Shown one piece after another: positions 1 through 7,695 of a stretch of 64,000 nucleotides of DNA. This DNA is from Chryseobacterium sp. Tr-659 (GTDB taxonomy: Bacteria > Bacteroidota > Bacteroidia > Flavobacteriales > Weeksellaceae), in NCBI RefSeq assembly GCF_011752975.1, contig NZ_VWWP01000005.1, positions 1 through 64,000 on the forward strand, written 5' to 3'. A program made the translations under genes and the position numbers. A model generated the notes under the pieces. It worked only from the letters and a program-made list of their open reading frames with translations, was not told the origin of the DNA and did no database searches. Positions within the stretch are counted from its first letter, which is position 1; each line of letters starts with the position of its first letter.

Positions 1-1553
1 AGAATAAGTTCTTCTTAAACGCAAAGCAGATTTTATATTGAGCTATACTTCAAGGAAGCTAAGAATGAATCGATTATAAATCGATGGATGAAGCCAACCG
101 TTTATTTTCATGCTTATTCAGTGACAACGCCGCAACTCTTTGCTCCCTTTAATGATCAATTTTATGATGAACTTTGCGTTGGAAAATATAGAACAGAATA
201 AGTTCTTCTTAAACGCAAAGCAGATTTTATATTGAGCTATACTTCAAGGAAGCTAAGAATGAATCGATTATAAATCGATGGATGAAGCCAACCGTTTATT
301 TTCATGCTTATTCAGTGACAAAGCCGCAACTCTTTGCTCCCTTTAATGATCAATTTTATGATGAACTTTGCGTTGGAAAATATAGAACAGAATAAGTTCT
401 TCTTAAACGCAAAGCAGATTTTATATTGACCTATATTTCAAGGAAGCTAAGAATGAATCGATTATAAATCGATGGATGAAGCCAACCGTTTATTTTCATG
501 CTTATTCAGTGACAAATCCGCAACTCTTTGCTCTCTTTAATGATCCATTTTTATGATGAGCTTTGCGTTGGAAAATATAGAACAGAATAAGTTCTTCTTA
601 AACGCAAAGCAGATTTTATATTGAGCTATACTTCAAGGAAGCTAAGAATGAATCGATTATAAATCGATGGATGAAGCGAACTCTTTATCCTCAAGCTTAT
701 TCAGCGGCAAAGCCGCAATTCTTCGCTCTCTTTAATGATCCATTTTTATGATGAGCTTTGCGTTGGAAAATATAGAACAGAATAAGTTCTTCTTAAACGC
801 AAAGCAGATTTTATATTGACCTATATTTCAAGGAAGCTAAGAATGAATCGATTATAAATCGATGGATGAAGCCAACTCTTTATCCTCAAGCTTATTCAGC
901 GGCAAAGCCGCAACTCTTCGCTCTCTTTAATGATCCATTTTTATGATGAGCTTTGCGTTGGAAAATATAGAACAGAATAAGTTCTTCTTAAACGCAAAGC
1001 AGATTTTATTTTGAGCATATTTCAAGGAAGTTAAGAATGAATTGATTATAAATCGATGGATGAAGCCAACTCTTTATCCTCAAGCTTATTCAGCGGCAAA
1101 GCCGCAACTCTTTGCTCCCTTTAATGATCCATTTTTATGATGAGCTTTGCGTTGGAAAATATAGAACAGAATAAGTTCTTCTTAAACGCAAAGCAGATTT
1201 TATATTGAGCTATACTTCAAGGAAGCTAAGAATGAATCGATTATAAATCGATGGATGAAGCGAACTCTTTATCCTCAAGCTTATTCAGCGGCAAAGCCGC
1301 AATTCTTCGCTCTCTTTAATGATCCATTTTTATGATGAGCTTTGCGTTGGAAAATATAGAACAGAATAAGTTCTTCTTAAACGCAAAGCAGATTTTATAT
1401 TGACCTATATTTCAAGGAAGCTAAGAATGAATCGATTATAAATCGATGGATGAAGCCAACTCTTTATCCTCAAGCTTATTCAGCGGCAAAGCCGCAACTC
1501 TTCGCTCTCTTTAATGATCCATTTTTATGATGAGCTTTGCGTTGGAAAAATAT
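1..1553. repeat. 195-bp tandem repeat array, eight copies, continuing off the left edge
   Basis: Units begin at 1, 195, 389, 584, 779, 974, 1168 and 1363, a period of 194-195 bases; the last unit breaks off near 1553, about 50 bases before the next gene's stop codon. Each junction carries a 9-base inverted repeat (ctttgcgtt / aacgcaaag, for example 172-180 and 212-220) enclosing a smaller one (agaac / gttct). Each unit also holds an atcgat...atcgat dyad, and units 4 to 8 have a perfect gcggc-aaa-gccgc hairpin. Units 4-5 look identical to units 7-8, so a 584-base higher-order block has been duplicated. There is no sustained reading frame and there are no variable spacers. The function is unknown. 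Confidence 0.95.
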
Positions 1554-1605
1554 ACGGCCTGCTTATATCAACTATTTCAAATTCCAAAGCTATCCGCCTC
1601 TCTTC

Positions 1606-2328
1606 TTATTTATAAGTTCTAAACACTCTGTCCCAGATAGAAGTATAAAAGCCAAAGTTTCTATTTCCCTCCAAATGATGCTGGTTATGGAATCTGGTAG
1701 TCCCAACGAAGAAACGGTCAAATGAAGCCGGAAAAAACTCCCTGTTCAAATGCCCTATTGTTCCCCAGATAAGATTCACCAAAAGGTATATTGAAATTGA
1801 AATAACGGAAAAATTATAGCAGAGCAGCAAAGCAAGCATCATCAATCCGAAACCAATGGTTTCAAAAGGATGCAAGACGAATAGACTTAGAAAATTAGTA
1901 CTTATGTGCTCGTGATGTTTCCCGTGAAGAACTTTATAGATTAAAGGTAAATGAGCCGCATAGTGAAAGAAATACATTAAAAGATCCATCAAAAAGAGCA
2001 GCGCAATCACTTCTGCAATGATTCCAACTACTGACTGATGCTCACCCAATACAATCCATCCGCTTTTCCATAAAAAGACACCTGCCAGCATTACAAAGCT
2101 GTTACAAATGACGGTCATGAGACTTAAATAAAAATCAGATTGAGAAATCGGGTGATTATTTTCCTGTAAAGTCTTTTTACGGCATGTATTATCAATGAAC
2201 AGGTATAATCCGATGGAAAAAAAATATAAAAAAATATTAATTATAAGACTGAATATAATCCACTGTGGCCATGAAAAATGCCAGAATAGATCTAAATATC
2301 CGGAAAGTGTTGCCTCATTAAAATTCAT
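1606..2328 (-). CDS. Fatty acid hydroxylase / sterol desaturase family membrane protein
   Basis: This 240-residue protein belongs by motif to the fatty acid hydroxylase superfamily, integral membrane di-iron enzymes that hydroxylate or desaturate lipids. Several hydrophobic segments are visible (about 22-46, 70-90, 100-121 and 155-190). The histidine clusters expected for the di-iron site are present: H122/H126 (HYAAH), H135/H138/H139 (HGKHH), H193, and H214/H217/H218 (HNQHH). The length is normal for short bacterial members. The substrate cannot be told from sequence; carotenoid, sterol-like or sphingolipid head groups are all possible. It stands alone on the minus strand and its 3' end abuts the tandem repeat array, so the array could affect its transcript end (inference). 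Confidence 0.85.
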   Translation of the reverse strand: MNFNEATLSGYLDLFWHFSWPQWIIFSLIINIFLYFFSIGLYLFIDNTCRKKTLQENNHPISQSDFYLSLMTVICNSFVMLAGVFLWKSGWIVLGEHQSVVGIIAEVIALLFLMDLLMYFFHYAAHLPLIYKVLHGKHHEHISTNFLSLFVLHPFETIGFGLMMLALLLCYNFSVISISIYLLVNLIWGTIGHLNREFFPASFDRFFVGTTRFHNQHHLEGNRNFGFYTSIWDRVFRTYK

Positions 2329-2469
2329 AAAAGATATCAGTCATCAACTTGATGTTATAAATGTATGAATTTTGTGATAGAATATGCGAGAAACGGCGTT
2401 GCCTTTAGTTCACTACAAGTCTTCGGCTCACTATTTTTTAATGACTTATTAAATCTTAAAGTCTGCAAA

Positions 2470-2739
2470 TCATTTCTGCCTTGCTTTTCTTCTAAGCTCC
2501 CGAAGTCTGACTGTCAGCCTTTTTCTTAAATTATCATGATATTCCCTGTAATTCCTGATACTTTGCTCAAGGTTCTTTTTATTCAGCAAATAATCTTCAT
2601 ACAGCTCTCTCAATTCTGAAACCTCAGGTACAATATCGGAAGACCGGCTTTCAGGATCTTCTGCAGCTTCTATTAACAATCGGTAATATTCGATACGGCT
2701 GGTTAGATTCATGTGAAGTTTTGGTTCTATTCCCTGCAT
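2470..2739 (-). CDS. Small coiled-coil hypothetical protein
   Basis: An 89-residue, highly charged protein with no recognised family. Residues about 30-85 are almost entirely helical and rich in Glu, Arg, Leu and Lys, with a heptad-like pattern ending in a basic tail (RLRELRRKARQK), which suggests a coiled coil or a nucleic-acid-binding tail. There is no signal peptide or membrane segment. The gene is isolated, about 140 bases from the hydroxylase and 110 from the S41 protease gene on the same strand. It could be real or a conserved family of unknown function; the biased composition alone does not prove that it is expressed. Confidence 0.5.
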   Translation of the reverse strand: MQGIEPKLHMNLTSRIEYYRLLIEAAEDPESRSSDIVPEVSELRELYEDYLLNKKNLEQSIRNYREYHDNLRKRLTVRLRELRRKARQK

Positions 2740-2846
2740 GATTTTTAATTTTTAACTGTTTTTAAAGCAAATGAACAAAATGAAGTTTTTATTTAATTTA
2801 TAATATCAATGGTTTAAATGTGTATGCTTTTTTCATTGTCACCCGA

Positions 2847-4172
2847 TTATCTCCCCATAGCAGCCGATGGTACATCACTCTGATACAGGATCTTAATATC
2901 CGTATTCGCTGTTTTAAAATAAGATCCGTTGAGGACAGCCGAAATAAGGGTTTCATCAGCATCTCCCAAAGGTTGTAATGGCAATGCAGCATATTCATTA
3001 ACATAAACCTGTGGTGAGATTCCTGCACTATATCCCCCTACACCATTGGTATTAAACACCTTATAAACAACCGGATGAATCTGCCATGAGATTTTCTTCG
3101 GCTTTCGTTTATCTTCGATGGTAAATCCGGCCATATCTTTTCCAAGCGTAGTATCTCCGATCTGGATGACCTGTAGATAAGGTTTTAAATTGTTGATCAC
3201 TATTTCCGCAGCGGAAGCTGTACTGTTTGAGGTAAGAATATACACCTTGGCTAAGCTTAATGCATTCGCATGCAAAGTATTGAAATCAAGCGCTTTCGGA
3301 TCATAAGCGATCTGTTGGGCAAATGTTCTTTTTACCTCACCTCCGTTTTTATTTCCTTTAAAAATAATAAAGGGTGAACCGGACGAAATGCCCGAAGGAA
3401 TCAATGAACACAATGCAGCAGCTGAAGATACGGAACCACCGTAATTGTAGCGAAGATCCAGGATCAGTTCCTGTACTCCAGCGGTTTTAAATTCTGCAAA
3501 TTTCTGATAAAGTACAGTTGTCATACCATCCGGGAAATCATAGATATACAGATAACCGATCTTCTTCCCGTTTTTTTCAAATATTTTAGATAAAACCGGC
3601 TGTTCAAAAGAATATCCATAGTATACGGTAATATTCTTTTCATCTGCAACGGCTCCGTTTTTCCATTTCCCTACGGTAAGGTCTATAACGGTCTGATCTT
3701 TTATCGTTGATGCAAGTACTTCTGCATTAGCTGCGGTTAAAGTTTTTCCGTTGATTTTGGTCAGGATCATTCCTCTTTCCAGGCCGGCATTGAATGCAGG
3801 AGAATTTTGAAGAACAAGCTTAACCACAGTAACCACTTCCCCATTGGCAAGCTGCACAATGGTATAGTCAAATCCGTACATATTTCTTATGGATCTGGGA
3901 TAACTGGAGGGATCATCCGTATTAACGATAAACGAAAATCTATCCTGGGAAGACAAAAGACTTTTAAAAAAATCTTTTACAGGAAGGCGGTAATCCGGCT
4001 TGGCAGGCATCTGATCTGCCCAATAATAATACCGTTTCATGCTATCCTGTACCCAAAGATTCACGGATTCTGTGCTTCCTTCCGGAAAAACAGGAGGATT
4101 TTCATCATTATTCGCGCAAGAAACGAGAAAAGCAATGAATACGATGAACTGAAGCTTTAAAAAATTTTTCAT
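2847..4172 (-). CDS. S41-family C-terminal processing peptidase, lipoprotein
   Basis: An envelope serine protease of family S41 (tail-specific/CtpA type). Starting at 4172 gives 441 residues beginning MKNFLKL with a lipobox ending at C19, better than the upstream ATG at 4202, which adds ten non-signal residues and overlaps the preceding gene. A PDZ-like region lies around residues 100-180. The protease core follows: a DLRYNYGG segment near 239-246, the catalytic Ser at about S320 in NSTASAAE, and a Lys near K345 (TLGKDM) as likely general base. The gene follows the lipoprotein gene at 4180-4920 by 7 bases, so they are probably co-transcribed. It probably processes or turns over surface or periplasmic proteins, perhaps those of the TonB/FecR locus upstream (inference). 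Confidence 0.88.
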   Translation of the reverse strand: MKNFLKLQFIVFIAFLVSCANNDENPPVFPEGSTESVNLWVQDSMKRYYYWADQMPAKPDYRLPVKDFFKSLLSSQDRFSFIVNTDDPSSYPRSIRNMYGFDYTIVQLANGEVVTVVKLVLQNSPAFNAGLERGMILTKINGKTLTAANAEVLASTIKDQTVIDLTVGKWKNGAVADEKNITVYYGYSFEQPVLSKIFEKNGKKIGYLYIYDFPDGMTTVLYQKFAEFKTAGVQELILDLRYNYGGSVSSAAALCSLIPSGISSGSPFIIFKGNKNGGEVKRTFAQQIAYDPKALDFNTLHANALSLAKVYILTSNSTASAAEIVINNLKPYLQVIQIGDTTLGKDMAGFTIEDKRKPKKISWQIHPVVYKVFNTNGVGGYSAGISPQVYVNEYAALPLQPLGDADETLISAVLNGSYFKTANTDIKILYQSDVPSAAMGR

Positions 4173-4179
4173 ACTTAAA

Positions 4180-4920
4180 TTACAGATATTCTGCGATGTC
4201 AATATCTCCTTTCACTACCCATTTTCCATTTTCCATTGTTTCCTGGAGAACGATCATATTGGCCCCTATGTGCTGTTTTATTGATATCTTAATGATCTCG
4301 GACCCGATATAAGGTTCTGTAGTTGCCGGTTTATACAATTCCAGGTACACGGGAGCCGTTGAGCTGAAAAAGTTATAGATTTTTACCGGTGTAAAGCTGT
4401 CTTTTCCGATATTGTCGAATTCTGCCAGCACTACTCCATTTTCTCTTTTCAAAATACCTTTTACTCCTTTTAAGGAAGACCCTGAATATTCACCCAGATT
4501 CGGAAAAATAAATTCAAAGCCTACTTTTCCAAGGTTTACCTGTGGTTTTACGGCATAAGTCTGCAGAAATATCCCCGGAAGATTAAAGAAATACAGGTTT
4601 TTATAATCGTTTATATTATCGTAGGTAATATTGTATTTTGCTACTTCAGTTCCGGTTTCATTGTTATAGATTCCCAGCTTGTTGGTTTCTCCCTGATCCA
4701 GTACAAACTGAATCTGAGTTTCTATTTTATTGGTGTATGACGTTTTACCGTCAATGGATACAGGCACCCCGTTGAACCTCAGCTGAAGTGCGTCAGGTTT
4801 TGAATATCCTTTGATATTTACTTCTCCGGGTTTCTGTACTTTATCATATGCTTCCATTACAGTGTTGTCTGTGCAGGAAAACAATAGGGTCAATAATAGT
4901 AATGTAAAGATCTTATTCAT
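4180..4920 (-). CDS. Unknown lipoprotein (246 aa)
   Basis: The N-terminus is a lipoprotein signal (hydrophobic stretch, then LLFSC with the Cys at about residue 16). The mature part is predicted to be beta-rich and has no family I recognise. A proline/glycine-containing segment (KPGEVNIKGY) follows the signal and could be a linker into an Ig-like or carbohydrate-binding-like fold, but that is only an impression. It sits directly before the S41 protease gene with a 7-base gap and downstream of a T9SS cargo gene, separated from it by a 190-base gap holding a stem-loop (4959-4985). Likely part of the surface locus 2847-12005. Confidence 0.7.
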   Translation of the reverse strand: MNKIFTLLLLTLLFSCTDNTVMEAYDKVQKPGEVNIKGYSKPDALQLRFNGVPVSIDGKTSYTNKIETQIQFVLDQGETNKLGIYNNETGTEVAKYNITYDNINDYKNLYFFNLPGIFLQTYAVKPQVNLGKVGFEFIFPNLGEYSGSSLKGVKGILKRENGVVLAEFDNIGKDSFTPVKIYNFFSSTAPVYLELYKPATTEPYIGSEIIKISIKQHIGANMIVLQETMENGKWVVKGDIDIAEYL

Positions 4921-4958
4921 CTTTCTTATTCGGTTATATCATTTTTAAACTTAAAAAT

Positions 4959-4985
4959 ATTGCCCTACCCTATGTGCAGGGCAAT
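4959..4985 (-). terminator. Stem-loop terminator after the T9SS cargo gene
   Basis: An 8-base perfect stem (attgccct / agggcaat) with an 11-base loop. Read on the minus strand it is followed by a T-rich run (atattttt), as expected for intrinsic termination of the gene ending at 5109. It may end most transcripts before the lipoprotein/S41 pair, or act as an mRNA-stabilising 3' structure. Confidence 0.55.
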
Positions 4986-5108
4986 ACATAATTATAAAAA
5001 AACTAGTTGGATATGTTCTGGATAACTCTCTTTCAAAATGTTATCCATTATTGTCTATTTAAAATGCCTTGGTGTTTTCTAAAGATCAGTTTTTAAGGGG
5101 AAAACTGA

Positions 5109-6032
5109 TTATTTCTTAATAAATTTCAACTGCTCTGTAATTTTTCCATCGGTAACTTCTACAATATAAGCTCCTGCAGCTAATCCTGATACATTAACAG
5201 ATCTGGAATAGGACGTGCTGAGTACTTTTTGGCCTGCTGTGTTATAAATGGCAACCACCGTCATGTTTTCTTTCAATACCGGATTAAGCTGTAGCTGTAA
5301 AGATTCTTTTACCGGATTTTCGGCTATCTGTGTTAAAGTTTTTTGTTTTTTTGTGTCTTTCGTTCCTAAGAATGAAGTAGCATAAATGGCCATTTCATCA
5401 ATATTGATATTTTGGACATTATTTCCGTTAGTTTTTCTGTTAGACCACATTCCGATATAAATCTTTTTACCGGCAAAAGCGGAAAGATCTACAAGAGCTT
5501 CTACAAATTGAGTAAGATCTGAAGGAAACGGATTGGCTGTATCTCCCACCTGTATTTTATAAAGGCTCGGAATATCATTTCCTCCTCCATCTACCGTCAT
5601 TGCCTGGAAGTCTGATAATGCAGGCACTTCTTTCTGAGGAGAACTTACATAAATATAAAGATCTCTGCCCACAATAATATGAGAAGCTCTCTGTCTTCCG
5701 ATGTAGGCCGCTAAAGTAATCGTTCCCGCAACACCCGTCAGATCAATCTGAGGAGAGATGATCCAGTCATTTTCTGCAGCAAACCCCGTAGCATTTCCCG
5801 TAGGCACAAGGCTTATGGAATGACGAAGAACCCCTGTTGTTCCGTACACCAGAGAAGTTCCGTTATGGTAAATGTTCTGCCCCTGAATCCATCCGTTGCT
5901 ATTACTGTTCAGATCATGGAAAGTCCAACCCTGAAGATCTGCAGGAGTATCAAAAGAATTGCTCCATACTAAAGACTGAGCTATAGCCAGATGAGATAAA
6001 AACAGAACAGATGATAAAATTATTTTTTTCAT
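5109..6032 (-). CDS. T9SS-sorted secreted protein with choice-of-anchor J / cleaved-adhesin-like domain
   Basis: A 307-residue secreted protein. A Sec signal peptide (MKKIILSSVLFLSHLAIAQ) is followed by a domain starting SFDTPADLQGWTF, typical of choice-of-anchor J or cleaved-adhesin jelly-roll domains (about 25-220). The last 75 residues look like a type A T9SS sorting domain: a proline-containing start, the AGQKV-like strand, GLAAGAYIVEV and a basic end (LKFIKK). The product is therefore probably exported by type IX secretion and anchored to or released from the surface. It lies between a beta-helix lipoprotein and an unknown lipoprotein on the same strand. Its ligand is unknown; jelly-roll domains of this kind often bind glycans or protein. 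Confidence 0.85.
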   Translation of the reverse strand: MKKIILSSVLFLSHLAIAQSLVWSNSFDTPADLQGWTFHDLNSNSNGWIQGQNIYHNGTSLVYGTTGVLRHSISLVPTGNATGFAAENDWIISPQIDLTGVAGTITLAAYIGRQRASHIIVGRDLYIYVSSPQKEVPALSDFQAMTVDGGGNDIPSLYKIQVGDTANPFPSDLTQFVEALVDLSAFAGKKIYIGMWSNRKTNGNNVQNINIDEMAIYATSFLGTKDTKKQKTLTQIAENPVKESLQLQLNPVLKENMTVVAIYNTAGQKVLSTSYSRSVNVSGLAAGAYIVEVTDGKITEQLKFIKK

Positions 6033-6061
6033 AACAATGATTATTTAGATTTTTAAGGAGT

Positions 6062-6098
6062 AAAAGCAAGGAATCAGCATATGCCGTTCCCTGCTTTT
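6062..6098 (-). terminator. Stem-loop between the beta-helix lipoprotein and the T9SS cargo gene
   Basis: A 12-base stem with one mismatch (aaaagcaaggaa / ttccctgctttt) around a 13-base loop, ending in an A/T-rich edge. It lies just beyond the stop codon of the gene at 6108-7400. It could be a partial terminator or processing site that sets the relative levels of the genes in this locus. Confidence 0.45.
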
Positions 6099-6107
6099 TA
6101 AAGTTTT

Positions 6108-7400
6108 TTATTCTACAATTGAGAAATTGTATTTTGTCCAAAGTCCCTGGAAGTTTCCACAGTTTCTTGGAGATACATTCCAGCTTCCTTCGTTGAAGAA
6201 TGGCTGGCTCATACCCCAAAGAGATGCAGGAGTACCAGTTAATAAGTTAGCTGCAGGAATTCCTGATGTACCAGTACCTGTAACTGAAGTTGTAAACCCA
6301 TGGATCTGGATTGTACTGTATGCTGAAGCTGAAGAAAGTTCAGAACCTGTTCCTTCTACTCTGATTCCCACAGGGTATCCTGTAACTACAGCATTATTTA
6401 ATGTTAATCTACCATGTCTTCTGATATGAATACCGTTTTCATACATTGCACCTTGTGTAGAGTTTTTAGCCCCGATAATAGTAAGGTTGTTGATCACAGG
6501 GTGAGTTAATAAAGATGTAGAAGAACCGTCTGCGTTGTTGTCAAGTTCAATACCGTTAGAATCCGGGCTAGATCCGCTAAGACTGTGTGTAGAATTGTAA
6601 TCTGCCAAAGCAAGAGCACAAGTGATTGTTCCTGTATATCCGTTATCGAAATCGAAGTTATCATCATCCGCAGCGAAAGATACAAGGTTAGAAGCGTTTA
6701 CGGTACCTCCGAAGAATTCGAAAGAGTCATCTTTACCGTAAGATACCTGAATGTGATCTAAAGTAGTTCCGTTTCCAACTCCTCCTAAAGTAAGACCGTT
6801 GATCTCGTTTCCAGAATTCGGTGCCAAAAGGTCGTATCCTGCAAATTCGATACGTACATATTTCAATGTTCCACCGTTATGAGAAGGGTTTGTACCTCCG
6901 TAGTAGAAATCAGAACCTGTTAATCCTTCAATTGTTTTTGTGAAAGGAGTATTGGTAGGAGCATCTCCTAGCATGATCACACCACCGAAATCACCAGGAG
7001 CAGCAGTTGTATCCTCATTTCCATCTAATAATTTATAGCTGGTGAAGATAATAGGCTGAGCTTCTGTTCCTGCTGCGTTGATTTTTCCTGTTTTAGCGAT
7101 CACCAAAACTCCTGTAGCTGTATTAGTAGTGTTTGGTTTTGCTTTAATGAAAGTTCCCGGCTGGATTGTTAGGGTAGCACCATCTTTTACGGTTACAACT
7201 CCATCTATTTCTACAACACCACTCCATGTCGTATTGGAAGTAATAGCACCGCTTACGCTGGTTACCGGAAGCGAAGAAGCTGTAAGGTATTCAGCAGAAG
7301 TAGACTTCATTTCAAACGGAGTTGATGAATCTGCCAGTTGATCGTGTTGACAAGCTGTAAGAGATAATGCTGCCGCTGCAATTAGAGTTAGTTTTTTCAT
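6108..7400 (-). CDS. Right-handed beta-helix surface lipoprotein, partner of the TonB receptor
   Basis: A 430-residue lipoprotein with an N-terminal signal and lipobox (LSLTACQ, Cys about 17). The mature region opens with a GAITSNTTWSG...TVKDGATLTIQPGTFI pattern and continues with Gly/Asn/Asp-rich beta-strand turns, the signature of a parallel beta-helix. Database members of this family in Bacteroidota are often mislabelled 'multidrug transporter'; there are no membrane spans here to support that. It follows the TonB receptor gene and probably acts on the cell surface as a ligand-binding or adhesive accessory protein (inference). The C-terminal part (FFNEGSWNVSPRNCGNFQ) is rich in aromatic residues. 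The substrate is unknown. Confidence 0.75.
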   Translation of the reverse strand: MKKLTLIAAAALSLTACQHDQLADSSTPFEMKSTSAEYLTASSLPVTSVSGAITSNTTWSGVVEIDGVVTVKDGATLTIQPGTFIKAKPNTTNTATGVLVIAKTGKINAAGTEAQPIIFTSYKLLDGNEDTTAAPGDFGGVIMLGDAPTNTPFTKTIEGLTGSDFYYGGTNPSHNGGTLKYVRIEFAGYDLLAPNSGNEINGLTLGGVGNGTTLDHIQVSYGKDDSFEFFGGTVNASNLVSFAADDDNFDFDNGYTGTITCALALADYNSTHSLSGSSPDSNGIELDNNADGSSTSLLTHPVINNLTIIGAKNSTQGAMYENGIHIRRHGRLTLNNAVVTGYPVGIRVEGTGSELSSASAYSTIQIHGFTTSVTGTGTSGIPAANLLTGTPASLWGMSQPFFNEGSWNVSPRNCGNFQGLWTKYNFSIVE

Positions 7401-7695
7401 TGTTATAATTTTTAATAAAATCCGGTCGTATTATATTTTTATACCAGATCAGTTTTTTAATATTCAGGAATAGCTGCCTCTCTATTCCTTCGATTTGGTT
7501 TTTAATAATCATCAGTCATTACAGGAGGAGCTGTATTGCCGAAGTTCCCACTTGGCTCCGTTAATGCCTGGGAAAAGCATTTAACGTCCGGTTTTTTCTG
7601 AATCGGTACTGTTGTGCGCCTTAACAGTATTTATCCGGTCTCTGATCAGGTTACCGAAACCTGTACGCTGCTATATCATGAGCTCTTTTTCTTGC
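7401..7695. other. Gap between the TonB receptor and beta-helix genes with an inverted repeat
   Basis: Nearly 300 bases without a convincing gene inside an otherwise co-oriented locus. An imperfect inverted repeat lies at 7559-7586 (cgttaatgc / gcatttaacg, one bulged base), which could fold in the transcript between the two genes. No TAnnTTTG promoter element was found on the minus strand. The gap may hold a processing or attenuation element that raises lipoprotein expression over the receptor. Confidence 0.4.

Noticed and set aside
1..1553. CRISPR array
   Set aside because: Units are contiguous and nearly identical over 195 bases; there are no unique spacers and no cas genes nearby.
1537..1725. 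Small plus-strand frame overlapping the repeat end
   Set aside because: It is antisense to the 3' end of the hydroxylase gene and has no start signal or family resemblance.
7312..7512. Minus-strand frame over the beta-helix lipoprotein start
   Set aside because: It overlaps the signal peptide of a well-supported gene in another frame and has no protein-like composition.
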